64,000 nucleotides of DNA. Origin: Manis javanica. Its lineage: Eukaryota > Chordata > Mammalia > Pholidota > Manidae. Below the pieces are notes generated by a model, which saw only the letters and a program-made list of their open reading frames with translations, did no database searches and was not told the DNA's origin. Both the position numbers and the translations under genes were made by a program. The DNA lies in the NCBI RefSeq assembly GCF_040802235.1, contig NC_133156.1:116466173-116530172 (forward strand), in the 5' to 3' direction. Below, piece by piece: positions 10,995 to 24,100 of the stretch (within the stretch, counting starts at the first letter, position 1; every line of letters starts with the position of its first letter).

Positions 10995-13410
10995 CATCAC
11001 ACACAAAACTTTCAGCCTCGGGTTCCCTGTCCTGATGTAACTGACCCAGAGGTCAGTGTTAACCCAATGAATGAGTACAAAGCTGTTGTCTTCTCCACCA
11101 GCATCAGGCCAAGTATTCACCTGTCATTTTGTGTGACAGTTATAAAGCACTACTTTCACGTGAACAACTTAATGGCCATCTGGTCACTTGTTTTAAACAA
11201 TCAGCCCATATTAAATAGAAGATATACATTAAAATCCACTTTCCTGGTGGTGACTATTTACCTTTAGCCCTCCATCAATACCGTTGGCTTACTCAAAGTA
11301 TAAAGTGGGTATTAGTCTAGAAGACCGCCATGGACCCTTCTAATCCTGAAATCTTTAATTCCAAATTGAATGTAGTGGGAACAAAAGCATTTACAATTCC
11401 ATGCACATATTCCTACTTTCATTGGTGCATGAGGATGACAGCCTTATAACTGGTGAGACCATGAGCCTTCTGGTTTAGCATGCATTCAAAAGATTTCTGG
11501 GCTTTAAGTACTTTCAGATTAAGTTTTCCTTTGAATCTCAGATGGTAGGTGTGGTGTAATAAAAAACAGTATTCAGTCACCATTGTCCCTGTTCCTGGAA
11601 CAGAGCTCCTGAATCCCTTGGAATTTCCTGATCTGCTGCTTATTTGTAACAGTCTCCTTCTGCCCATAGGTGAGTTTATGATTAAACTATCAGCCCCACC
11701 CGAAGATTCCCAGGAAAGGAGGGCCGGGAGAGTGAGTTCAATTACCAGAGATCAATGAATTTATCAATCATGCCTAGGTAAGGAACTTCAGCCAACAAAG
11801 TTAAGGAAGCTTCCATGTGCTGGGAGGGTGGACCACCAGTTTAGGGCACAGATGCTCTGCTCACCTCCCCCCACCCCACCTTGCCCTAAACATCTCTGCC
11901 ATTTGGCTGTTTTGGGTTGTAGCCTTTATGTAATAGAGATGAGTTGTTCTAGTGCATTATTGAACCTGGGGAGGGTGGGAAATCCTAATCCGTAGCTGGT
12001 GAGACAGAAGTGTAGGTATGTTAGAGAGCTCATTTTCAGCTGGTATCTGCAGTACTATGGAATCTATGCTAACTCCAAGCAGCAATAGCTGCTTGTCAGA
12101 CACCCAGTTGGTGTAGAATTGAAGAATGGCTAATGGACCAGTAGAGTAGGAGAGAGAAGAGACTCTTCTGTCATTTTTCAGTGCACATGAGATTCCTGTG
12201 ATAACCAGTGTCTGGCACTCTACTTAACCACTGTAGGCCTAAAAACCCCAGGAGTAAAGTGGGAGGAACAAAATACCCACTTCAGTTCTCTAAAGAGAAC
12301 TGAATATCATGGTTTTTAATCGCTGTTTCATATGTAAAATGCTTTGCAAACTGCAAAGTGCTAGTCAGCATTAAGGTTTATCACCAGGAGGTAGTTTTCC
12401 TTAATCACGTTTACTGGCATTCAGAGCACAATGATGTAGCCTTTATACCTTTTGGGAAAAGAAAAATGAACTACTCCTGACCCTCAAACCTGTTTTGAAA
12501 GGCCTTGCCATATCTGAAAACCCAAATGATAATTTACACTTCCTTGTGCCTTTGTCCCTGGATCTCTACTTTCGGATCAGAGCTCTTGAAAGATTATGTT
12601 TAAAAATAAACTTTGTTTCATACCTTGGCTTGAGGGCACATAAGCTATTTTCAGCATTCAAAATCCACTAGATACTAACTAGTCATTTACATAATTGAAA
12701 CCACTGTCAGGGATTTTTTTTTTAAACTACAACTCATGAACATGGACATCTGAAAATTTAATGTGATAGAATTTAATTCTATCATCAGAATTTTTAAAAA
12801 TAATTTTAAGTTTATATCTTTTCTTCACCTATTTCATCACAATTTTGTCTTCAAAGGAAAAAAAACACACATATATAAATACATTCGTAAAATACATATA
12901 TACATGTTCAACTGTCAAACTGAACAGACTTGGAAATGTTCACACACTTCTTTGATCTTAAAAACAACCTCTTTTTCCTGTTAAATCTGTGACTTCTCCA
13001 GTTGTGGGAAGCCACTCTCTTCAGTATAGTTCATAAATGTGATAAAACTTAACATCAGGATTACCAAAGGGGTATAAATTGAACTGGTCTTCTGAATTTA
13101 ACACTAATAATACATGGAGAAAGTATTTTTAAAGTAGGTTCACTAAAAAAAATCACATCAGCTGCTGTATCCCACCAAGAACTCCAAATGTCAACCTCTT
13201 ACTTCTTCCTTTCTTTTGAACTGATTTTTTGGGAATTGGAGGTATGTTAACAGAGGTTAATACAGATGAGAAAATATCTTTGACCACAAACCAAACCTTC
13301 CACACTAGTAAGTGAAAAAAAAGAAAAAAAAAGAGTCGTGAACACATAATTTTAAAGTTTACTTTAAAAATGTAAATATCTCCCAATATTTAACAGGTAA
13401 AGAAAATAGC
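10995..13410. other. Intergenic stretch downstream of ZNF131, nothing identified
   Basis: No coding exons or RNA genes recognised. Scattered A/T-rich runs occur (12710-12725, 13316-13332). Diffuse ancient repeat content cannot be excluded. Confidence 0.4.
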
Positions 13411-13417
13411 ATATTGC

Positions 13418-14508
13418 TTTATTTCATGTGGTTGTTATAGTTTATTTTCCAAGTAATACTGATTAAAAATATTTACACACCTACTTTTAAATCCACAGTT
13501 TAGCACTCTTATTTGTATGGCTTTAAAAGTTATAGCACAAGATCTTTACATTAAGGATCGGGGAAAAAGACTCATTCAAAACAAAGCCTGATATATTATA
13601 TACATGTTTTTCTCTGTACTTTAAATACATTAATTTTTAAATGATGCTATTCTTTTTTTTATCTGGTGGTAAAATACTAGTGCAACTTTTCATCAAAATA
13701 AAGTTTACCACAGATATAAGTGAATTTTCCCAATTGAAAATGGCCCTCTAGCTGCCATTAAATGAAATTTCTCAACCTAACTGAAAAAGAATTGATAGTT
13801 GTCATTACAAGCAAAAATATAAAGTAACTATAGCATCACCTACGTTGCTCCTTACAACAAACTGAAAGAACCAGAGATGCTTTATAGAAATTTAGTTGAT
13901 TTTGAAAAGGCACATGGGTGTGTGTTTTTGTTTTTAACATTCTAAATTTTGCCACCACCACTCTGTTTCTATTGCAAGATGACATCTGTGACTGTCAGGG
14001 TCGACAAGAATGTTGTTCAAACTAAAGAAAGCCAGAAGCCAAAATTAACAGTAACGATGCACTTTTCTTCATGCAGCCTTGTGTTTCCTATATATTCAAT
14101 TTTCTAACATGCATTAGAATACATAAGCTTGTATTCTAATGACTTTATTTTTGATTTTACAATATGGAAAAATTTGAGGAAGGACATGACCTGGGAAAGA
14201 GAGAAGGGGAGGACCCTTACCACAATGAAAATAGATAGATTCGTACCCAACTATATAATAAGAATATAATCTGTTTAAGCTTCCAGAAATAATACTTCTC
14301 AAAGCTTCCCATTCACTTATGGGAAAGATCCCTCCTCTGTGGCATTAACTGTGGGGGGAAATCAGTTTGTTTTAATAGAAACAGTTCAGCACAACAGCAA
14401 AGAGTTTTAACTTTGGTCCACTTATCTGTTAGTTTAAGGACAGTCACACTGCCCACCATCAGTTCAAAAACCCAACACATAAATTTAAAAATATATTCAC
14501 TTGTTATT
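13418..14508 (-). other. ZNF131: ZNF131 3'UTR (extent inferred)
   Basis: Noncoding sequence follows the stop codon. AATAAA on the minus strand occurs at 14149-14144 (about 365 nt past the stop) and 13423-13418 (about 1.1 kb past the stop); either could be used. The region is AT-rich and I saw no obvious young repeat. The true end cannot be decided from sequence alone. Confidence 0.5.
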
Positions 14509-15195
14509 TCATTCTAAAACTGGCACAGATGTTCTGTTCTCATTCCCTGCCTTTTCAGCCTGGGAGTCCAATGTCAGTTTGGTCTCTAAACCTTCAGCAT
14601 CTTCATGATCCTCTCTGGTAGTTTCAGCAGCATCAGCTTGAACAGGCTCTCTTTCCTCCTGGTTCATGATTTCAGGGGTCACTTGATCCAAGTCTGCTTC
14701 TAGAAGCTCAGTTTGTACTTCCACTGGCATCTGATTTACCCGTTCAACATGCAGCTCTTCCACATGTACTTCTGTACCTTCTTCAGTCTGAATTCGACCC
14801 ACTTCTAGATAGCTCACCTGGACCTGCTCTGGAAGCTCAGTCATATGGGAATCATGCACCTGGCTGTCCTGGAACAGATCTGGATGGACCTGTTCCACAG
14901 TCACTTGTGCTGAATCCACCTGAACCTGGAGCAATGGTAACACATGCACCTTCCCAACTTGCTCTATAATAGTCATTGATGTCACAGGTTCAGTTTGCAC
15001 ACGGGTTTCTACAGAAAGAACTTCTTCGGTCACTAGATGCTCTGTTATATTATGAGTATCACTAAGATGCCTCCTTAATTCATTTCCTTGCATAAACCAC
15101 AAGTCACATAAAGTACAATGGTTGGGTTTATCTCCAGTGTGTATTACCAAGTGATCTTTGAACTGGTCCCAGCTGTTAAACACACTGTTACAGAC
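14509..15195 (-). CDS. ZNF131: ZNF131 last coding exon, fingers 5-6 and C-terminal tail
   Basis: The exon starts in phase 0 after TTTCAG with GTC TGT AAC (VCN), finishing finger 5, followed by finger 6 (HCTLCDLWF...HLSDTH). The remaining roughly 180 residues are a low-complexity tail rich in Val, Gln and Glu, with repeated VQ/VE dipeptides. The stop TGA is at 14511-14509. The tail ends ...SVPVLE. Confidence 0.97.
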   Translation of the reverse strand, partial: VCNSVFNSWDQFKDHLVIHTGDKPNHCTLCDLWFMQGNELRRHLSDTHNITEHLVTEEVLSVETRVQTEPVTSMTIIEQVGKVHVLPLLQVQVDSAQVTVEQVHPDLFQDSQVHDSHMTELPEQVQVSYLEVGRIQTEEGTEVHVEELHVERVNQMPVEVQTELLEADLDQVTPEIMNQEEREPVQADAAETTREDHEDAEGLETKLTLDSQAEKAGNENRTSVPVLE

Positions 15196-18100
15196 CTGAA
15201 ATGACCAAACAGATGATGTTAATAATACTTAGAGTCAAATGGAAGGAAATAGGGATTCATCTATTCTCTTTAAGGAAAAAATTGAAGATTTTCTGAAAAG
15301 ACTGCTATAAACATGATTGTATGTAATACAATCTGGTCCAAGAAATTTGGTAATTCTTTTTTATTTAGTCTTTTAGCTGATGCAGCTAACAATTTAAAAA
15401 CATTTTAACACTGCTTTCATTGTTTCAATGTCATATAAATTCTAGAAATTCTACAAATATAAAGTAACAATATAATTCTCCCATAATACCAACATTTAGA
15501 ACCATTATATTATTTGGGATAAATACATACTGATCATGAAAGAACAGCCAATTACAGCTGGTCTACCTTCCTCTGCCCACTCCTGAATTCTAATGATTGC
15601 TCTATGGTTAAGAATAACCATAGTTTCAGATTGCCTATTATTTAGGACATAATTTTATTGACACTGGTGTCATCTAGGGTTTGATTAAAAAAAAAAAAAA
15701 CCTAATCTCCCTGATAAAATCAAGACAATGATATTTCTTTACCCTCATTGCTTTCTAAACTATCAGCTCTATACCTTTGTTATAGACTCTATTAACCTTC
15801 ACTTTTAATAATTTCAAAACAGAGATTCTTTTGCTAAGGACATAGTGCACCCACACATACCTGACATTCATAAAGTTTCTTTCTTCCCTTTTTTGCCCCC
15901 ACTCCAGTTTGGCACGCAGTCAGGTGACATTTGAGGGTGCTATTTCTAGCAAATCTTTCATGACAATTTGGACACTCAAAAGGTTTTTCACCTATTAGAA
16001 TATAAAAAACTGTATTAACAAATTCAAAAAATCATATTCAGAAAAAGCAAACCAAGTATTTCCTTTTTGGTTAATCTAATAGCACCTTGTTGAAAGGATG
16101 GAATGAACTTCTAACTTGGATGTTGCCACCATACCCAAAGGACTCTTACAGAGGTGGAAATAGTAAGTTCTAGTGATTATTATAATTGTATCTGTGCTCT
16201 GATGAAGACATAAAATTTGGATCAGAGTATTGGTTCATGTTTTTTGCAGTTCCTAAAAAGTAGTGTGTTTTTCCTTAAACAAAAATGAAGACCAACCTCC
16301 ATTTTGGGAAACGCATCACTATTCATTCCACAAAGTACTTTTTGAGCACATACTGTGTGCCAGACCAAGTGCTAGCTGAAGAAGATAGACTGTTCTTATG
16401 ACAGTCTCTTCAACAGATGGTGCTGGCAAAACTGGACAGCTACATGTAAGAGAATTAAACTGGACCACTGTCTAACCCCATACACAAAAGTAAATTCGAA
16501 ATGGATCAAAGACCTGAATGTAAGTCATGAAACCATAAAACTCTTAGGAAAAAACATAGGCAAAAATCTCTTAGACATAAACATGAGTGACCTCTTCTTG
16601 GATATATCTCCCTGGGCAAGGAAAACAAAAGCAAAAATGAGCAAGTGGGACTATATTAAGCTGAAAAGCTTCAGTACAGCAAAAGACACCATCAATAGAA
16701 CAAAAAGGTACCCTACAGTATGGGAGAATATATTTGTAAATGACAGATCCGATAAAGGCTTGACATCCAAAATATATAAAGAGCTCACCCACCTCAACAA
16801 ACAAAAAACAAATAATTAAATTAAAAAATGGGCAGAGGAGCTGAACAGACAGTTCTCCAAAGAAGAAATTCAGATGGCCAACAGACACATGAAAAGATGC
16901 TCCACATTGCTAGTTATCAGAGAAATGCAAATTAAAACCACAATGAGATATCACCTCACACCAGTAAGGAAGGCTACCATCCAAAAGACAAACAACAACA
17001 AATGCTGGCGAGGTTGTAGAGAATGGGGAACCCTCCTACACTGCTGGTGTGAATGTAAATTAGTTCAACCACTGTGGAAAGCAGTATGGAGGTTCCTCAA
17101 AAAACTCAAAATAGAAATACCATTTGACCCAGGAACTCCACTCCTAGGAATTTATCCTAAGAATGCAGCAGCCCAGTTTGAAAAAGACAGATGCACCCCT
17201 ATGTTTATCGTAGCACTATTTACAATAGCCAAGAATTGGAAGCAACCTAAGTGTCCATCAGTAGATGAATGGATAAAGAAGATGTCGTACATATACACAA
17301 TGGAACATTATTCAGCCATAAGAAGAAAACAAATCCTACCATTTGCAACAACATGGATGGAGCTAGAGGGTATTATGCTCAGTGAAATAAGCCAAGCAGA
17401 GAAAGAGAAATACCAAATGATTTCACTCATCTGTGGAGTATAAGAACAAAGGAAAAATTGCAGGAACAAAACAGCAGCAGAATCACAGAACTCAAGAATG
17501 GACTAACAGGTACCAAAGGGAAAGGTACCTGGGGAGGATGGGTGGGTAGGGAGGGATAAGGGGGGGAAGAAGAAAGGGGTATTATGATTAGCATGCATAA
17601 TGTGGGGGGGTGGGAGAAAGGGAAGGGCTGTGCAACACAGAGAAGACAAGTAGTGATTCTACATTTTGCTATGCTGATGGACAGTGACTGTAATGGGGTG
17701 TGTGTGGGGAGACTTGGTGTAGGGGAGAGCCTAGTAAACATAATATTCTTCATGTAATTGTAGATTAATGATAACAAAAAAAAGAGAGAGAGAAAGAAAA
17801 GGGGGATTACTCCCTGATAGGATAAAACTAACTGCAAATCAACGATTAATGCATGCTTTACATATCCTTAATTTTGATCTTTTAAAGGGTGCCAGATGAT
17901 CAGCTATGGAAGTACATTTTTCTGATAATATTCCGTTCTCTTAAAAAAAAAAAAGCAGTTCCTGTGTGTGATCTCCAATAGGTTCTTCACAATGGTATAA
18001 AGGTCATATCGAAGTCTGGGCAAAGGGTTTCTTTGTGTTTATACAGAGGATCAAAGCCTAATTTGGCTACCCAAAAATGAATTAAGATACAATATGAAGA

Positions 18101-21100
18101 AGAACTTCCAACATCAACATCCTCTGGAAGAGTCATTCCAGAAGATGATCATCAAAAAATTTCAACAAAGATCCTGGCGCTGTTGGAGCTGTAGCTACAT
18201 TCATCGCACCAGTTCCTGGACTTGCCATTGGAATGAAGAAGGAGATATCTAAGATGGCCTGTGCATACAGTAAAACAACAAATTTGACTGGATCTACATT
18301 TTCGGAACTCAACCAAGAATTAGGAGAAGTGCAAGTTGCAGTGTTCCAAAATCTTGCCGACTATAGACTATCTACTGTTAAAAGAACATATGGGATGTGA
18401 ACAGTTCCAGGAATGTGTTGTTTTAATTTGTCTGATTTTTCTCAAACTATTCAAATTCAGTTAGACAATATCCATCATATCATTGATAAGTTTTCACAAA
18501 TGCCTAGGGTACCTAACTGGTTTTCTTGGTTTCACTGGATCTGGCTGGTAATTGGTCTGCTTTTGTTATGTAGCTGTATTCCTATTAGGTTAATGTGTGT
18601 ATGCAATTTAATTAGTAGTTTGTTAAAACCTATACATGCTTATGTTACTCTACAAGAAGATATGTCAAAGAAATAATCAATCTTCCCATGTTTTCTTCTG
18701 TCTGCTACTTCTATAGCTTTTCTTCTTCCTTCCTAATTACAACCCTTTAGTAGAATTTATGCCTCATATAGAAAATTACCGAGTATCATAATTCTTCCAA
18801 GTGGTAAAGATACCTCAAGACAAATGCTGGGCATAGAAGCACAGGGCATAAATCTGCAAAAAAGTAAAAAGCTAACCTTTTCAAACAATATTGCTTCTCT
18901 CTCGCTTACCAACTCTACATTTCCCTGTATGGCCCCGGAAGATGACTGGTTAGCCAGAGACGGGTAAGATTCCTCAAGGGAGGAACAACCTAAGACAGGC
19001 ACAGTCGCAGGGGGGCCATCAGGTGAGAAACTGGGGATCAACAGAGGTGAGGCTTAGAACCTCACCCCCCTGTTTTGAGAGAAATCTTCTGCATCCGTGG
19101 ATGTTTTGTTGCCCTTGTCTAGCTTGGATTAATACTTAGTCTATAGGAACAGACCTGATCATCTACATTTGCCCTCTTATAGCACTAAATTATGTTTTCT
19201 ACCTTTATCTTGCATCTACCTACCACTTCAGCATTTTATTAAAAAATAATAATAATAATAAGGGAGAAATGTGGGATTCACATATAAATCAAGTATAAAA
19301 ATCAAATGAATAATCATATCTGACTTGATTGTTTATAGTTCATGATGCATGATCAAAACTGAAAGCTTCTGTGATATGACAGCCCTTGCACTGTTCACCA
19401 TGTAAGAACTTATTCATAATGTAAGAACTTGTTCACCATGTAAGAACTTGTTCGTTATGCTTCATAAGACTGGAAACTGTTGAGAATTAGGCTTGCGGTT
19501 GATTAATGATTGTGCATTAAGTCCCCTATACAGATTTTATTGTTGTTAACAACCATATGATCAATAAATATGAGAGATGCCCTCTCAAAAAAAAAAAAGA
19601 TAGACTGTTCTTGTTTTTAAAAACTTCGTATCACAGGCCATGGTACTTCATGAAGGGAAAATAAATGAAAATAAACAAATCTGACACACTGCAGAAGATC
19701 TATTACAGAAAATGTCCTGCAGCAGCACAAAAGAAGAGAGTGATTAATTCTGTCTAGAATGGAATAGAAGGAAAATGAAAGAAGGAAGTTTATTCTAGGC
19801 AGAGTCACAGAAATAGAAAACAGTAAGGTAGGTGAGGAATGAGAGGAAGACTCCTACACGGCTGGCTTAGAGTACCAAACAGAACAGAGAACACAAGGCC
19901 AAGTAAGTCTGAAGTGTGGTGAGCTGGGAAAGATTATAAAATCAGCTTTGTATCTGCTGATTTCAAGGTACTCAGGAGCAAAGTGGAAAAGTCTAGAGGA
20001 CAGTTATATAGACAAATGTGGAGCAAAATAAAGGGTGGACTGATACATAGGATTAGGACTTACTTTAAGTGGTAATAACCGCTGGTGTGAGTATGCTATG
20101 TAATTAACAGAATCAAGGATAGAACCCAATGAAACATCAAGTTAAAAACAGCAGGTAGCTGAGACAGCAAAAGAAATGGAAACAGAATAGCCAGAAGTAG
20201 AAGGAAAGAACACACAAGGAATTTAAGAAACTTCAGGAAGATGAGGGTAGTCAACAGTGCCAAAATGGGGCAATAAATGAGTTGGACAGGGATATGAAAG
20301 GACTGGAAGGCTAACTGAGGTAGAGCCCAATAGAGTAGGGAGAGGAGTGAGAATTAAAGAGACAGATGACACTTGTAGAGAGCAAGGCCAATGACAATGA
20401 GGTCCCAGTAGTGACTTTCCTACTGAAGTGGAACAGATACAGTCAAGTAACTCTGAACTATGTTTTTTCCTGACAAAACTATAGCTTATGTTTTTGTAAA
20501 ATTTTCATGAAATGAAAACATTAATTTGACAGAGAGGACCTAACCTAGTGTTGGCACAGAAATTCCTTATAACTCCCCAAATATTGGGAACTGTTCCTAA
20601 ATAAAATTGTTAAGTTTCATGGTTTTAGTAGTGTATAATTTTTCACAATAATTGAAACCTACAAATATAAATTGGCATAGCCTCTTTAAAGGGCAATTTG
20701 ACAATAACTTGCCAAGATTTAAAATGCATATATTCCTTGTCTTGGAAATTCTGCTCTTAAAAAATTAAATTACTTGAACATTTGCACAAAGATGTATGTA
20801 TGTACAAGTGTGTTTGCTGCAGCATGATTTATGATAGCAAAAAACTTGCAACAACCTAAATCTGTATCAACCGGCTGAGTAAATTATGGCATACCCATAC
20901 ACTGAGATGCAGCTACAATGAAAAAGATTATTTCATATATTAAAATAGTTCAAGATAAGCTATACGGCTTATGTACTGCATGCTTCTGGGTTCTTTTTTC
21001 AAAAGCTGTGTATATGTCTATCTGTGGTTCCTTGGAAATGCAAAAAATATATCCAGAAAGGATAAGAAAATGACAGCAATAGTTGCTTCTGAAGAGATCT

Positions 21101-24100
21101 ACTGAAGGAGAGATTCATTTTTCATTGTATGTCATTTGAATTTTTATAGCATTTGAACTTTTGCTATTTGAAAAATTAGCTTAATAAGCCCAATAAAATC
21201 TAGAAATAGCATCAGATTATACTTTAGGTGTGTGGACAGTATATTCTTCAAAATGCTTTAATTGTTCTCTCTTATTTTTCACAATCCTGTAAAGTAGGTT
21301 ATTTACACAGACAGGGAAAGAGGCCCGAAGATAACGTGACAAGTAAAGTTCATCATGCTGGCAAATGTCAGAACTAGAGCCAGAATCTAATTTTGATTTC
21401 TGGACCCAGACATTCTATGATTCCATACTACCTCTCTGGAACCAATTATTTGAAAACATGGTTAAAGGTCACCATTAGGCTTTTACACTTATGTCCCACA
21501 GTCTGTCAGTATGTCTGGTATCTCCTCCCACCCCAAAGTGCTTACCCTTTTAAATTTTTCTTTCTAAGTCAACAACCTCTAATCTATTTAGCCACCCAAA
21601 ATCAGAAAGCTGGGAGTCACCCTTTTACCCCCACATCTCACCGATCACCAAATCCTATTGATTCTGCCTATATAATTGCTCACATCTCCAACTCTTTTCC
21701 AGTATCACTGCCTTTACTCAATCCCTCATTCTTGTTTAATTACTAGAACAGCTTCTTAATTAGACCCAAATAGATTTTACCCCAATCTAATCTATCCAGC
21801 CAGTCATCTAAAACAAATCTGATCAGAGCTCTTCCTGGCCTAAGCTTCTTTAAAATGACCCAGTCTTCCAATATAAAATCTGAACTCATTTATAACATTT
21901 ATAAAAGTAAGTATATGATCTTAGTCTCACTTCTGGTCACTTTTTCTCTCTTGAACCATTGGCAGACTCCCAGGATGCCTAAATGCATGACCACATAATC
22001 AGTGCTTCTTAACCTTCAGCTACACCTCCTGGCATACCTCTCTACCCGGGACCCAATCTTCCCAGCCATGATAACCTACTAGCAGTGCCCAAACAAGTTG
22101 CTTCCTCTCTTTCCCCTATATCTGTGTATGCTTCATCTCTTTGCCTGGAATGCCCATCTCCTAGCTAACTCCTTTCCCTTTGAGAGTTATCACAGGGAAA
22201 CCCTCTAGGTAGCCATTCTCATTTCCTACATCATAAACAAACAGCCCAGGCAGGCACTCCCATGAGACTCTGTGCTCACCTCTATCAGCCCTTAGCTTGT
22301 TACACTGTGACTGTGCCTACCTGTCTCTCCCAACATAACTGTGAGCACTTGGAGGCTGGGACTCTAAAATTTCTTTATGTCCATGACCTAGCAGGTTGGC
22401 ATTATCATTACTATTTTCCAAATGGAAATAAAATTATTCAGAGGACAAGTAACAGTCAAAATTTTGCAAATCAACCCTAGACTATAGTACATGCTTTGAG
22501 AACATACAAGAAACCAAACCACTACGTTAATAAAAGCACCCAAACTGTGAAATTGAAGTGGGCTTATGTATTTTGAGGGTAGGAACAGGAAAAGGACTGT
22601 TTGCTTATCTTTACACTCAGTTTGTGATAAGAAAAAAAAACCATCCTTTATTAGCATGAACACAATTTAAAAATGTTCATTTATGCTCCTCTTCAGTTCA
22701 CTAAGTCATTGATCACATTTGCAGCTATCTTGTCACGCACTCATTACTAGTATAATAATTGAGGTTAGAAAAGACAACAGAAGCCTAGTTTGTTTTATGT
22801 GCTAAACTATACCTCCAATGGGAATCTGGTTCTATACTTTGTAAAAACTGCTTAATTAAGTCATCTCACAACTTTCTAAAGGGAAAGAAAGACTTGCAAC
22901 ATAAATGTACTTTAGCTCTATATTCTGCTGTTCAATCCAAAATACAAATTATAGAACTTGGAAATTTTTAAATTGTACTTTTACAACTTTGAATGTGGTC
23001 TGTATTGTCCTATTTTTAAATAGGTAAGTTACTAGGTAATGGTTTGGGTAAAAGAGACAAATGCTACTTTTACAATGCTAGGAAGTAACAGTGACTTATT
23101 ATCTGTTGGGGTACTGGAAATCCTATCAAAGTATGCTCCTGTATACCCAAGTAATAATGAAATACTAACTTATGTGAGGCTGGTCTATCAATCCTTTTGT
23201 AAAACTAATCCACAGTTACCACAAATTGATCACCAACAGACCATTAAAATAGATGAATATTTGTTTTTTAAGGACCAAAGACTGTAACTACAGGCAGTTT
23301 CCAAATGTAGAACAGGTATATACATCTAATGTTTGAAAATCAGAAAGCATTTTCCCAAAAGCATTTTTATCAATGCCTATTAGTTACCCAAACTAATACC
23401 TTATAGCCTTTTAAATACACACTGCACCTTAAGTATGAAATTCTTTTGTTATCATGCAACCACTGAATACTGGAACCAAGCATTTACTCAGTTCCTGTAT
23501 ACTGGCACCAAGCATTTAGACAGTGGGGGACACCACACTATCTGATGTTATTTGGTTCCTAATTTCAAGTAGTGTGTAGCAAGAGGCTTTGGACAGCAAG
23601 GGATTGGTAAAATTTCATCCAAGTTCTCCAAATTCCAGCAAAGAGACACTGAAAACTGTGGGGTACCTATGTATTGACAGTCTAAACAGTCTTTCCCACC
23701 ACATATAAGGACTTGGGAACAAGTGTTCAAAAGTCTGTGCTTAGCATACCACAGCAACTGCTCTCCCTATGCCCTTGTTACAATGCGCTTAGGAACTTGC
23801 CAATTTCAAATCAGAGGTGACAGCTCCTGGGTGTGGCACAGGAGACCTAGCAAAGAAAGCCTGGGAGGTGCGAGCAAGGACAGGGAATCTGACAGGGAAA
23901 AAAATAGGCACTAGGGAATGGATGCAGAACTAAAAGTGCACCCCAATGGTAGACTCCTGGGGACACCTCTCTCATGCCTGGGCTGACTCCCAGGAGGACT
24001 TTACTCTCCTTATACTTTACCCTTCTCATCTCCCTGGCTGTCCACCAGTCCTGATATGCTTGCCCATGGGAGGTGGTGGAGATGGGACATATATTGCCTA

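Noticed and set aside
16874..17443. 189-codon open frame as a possible host gene
   Set aside because: It is the L1 ORF2 C-terminus, repeated at 9277, 55237 and other L1 copies in the window.
22262..22480. 72-codon frame with Cys and His
   Set aside because: Lies over an L2 remnant; no finger spacing.
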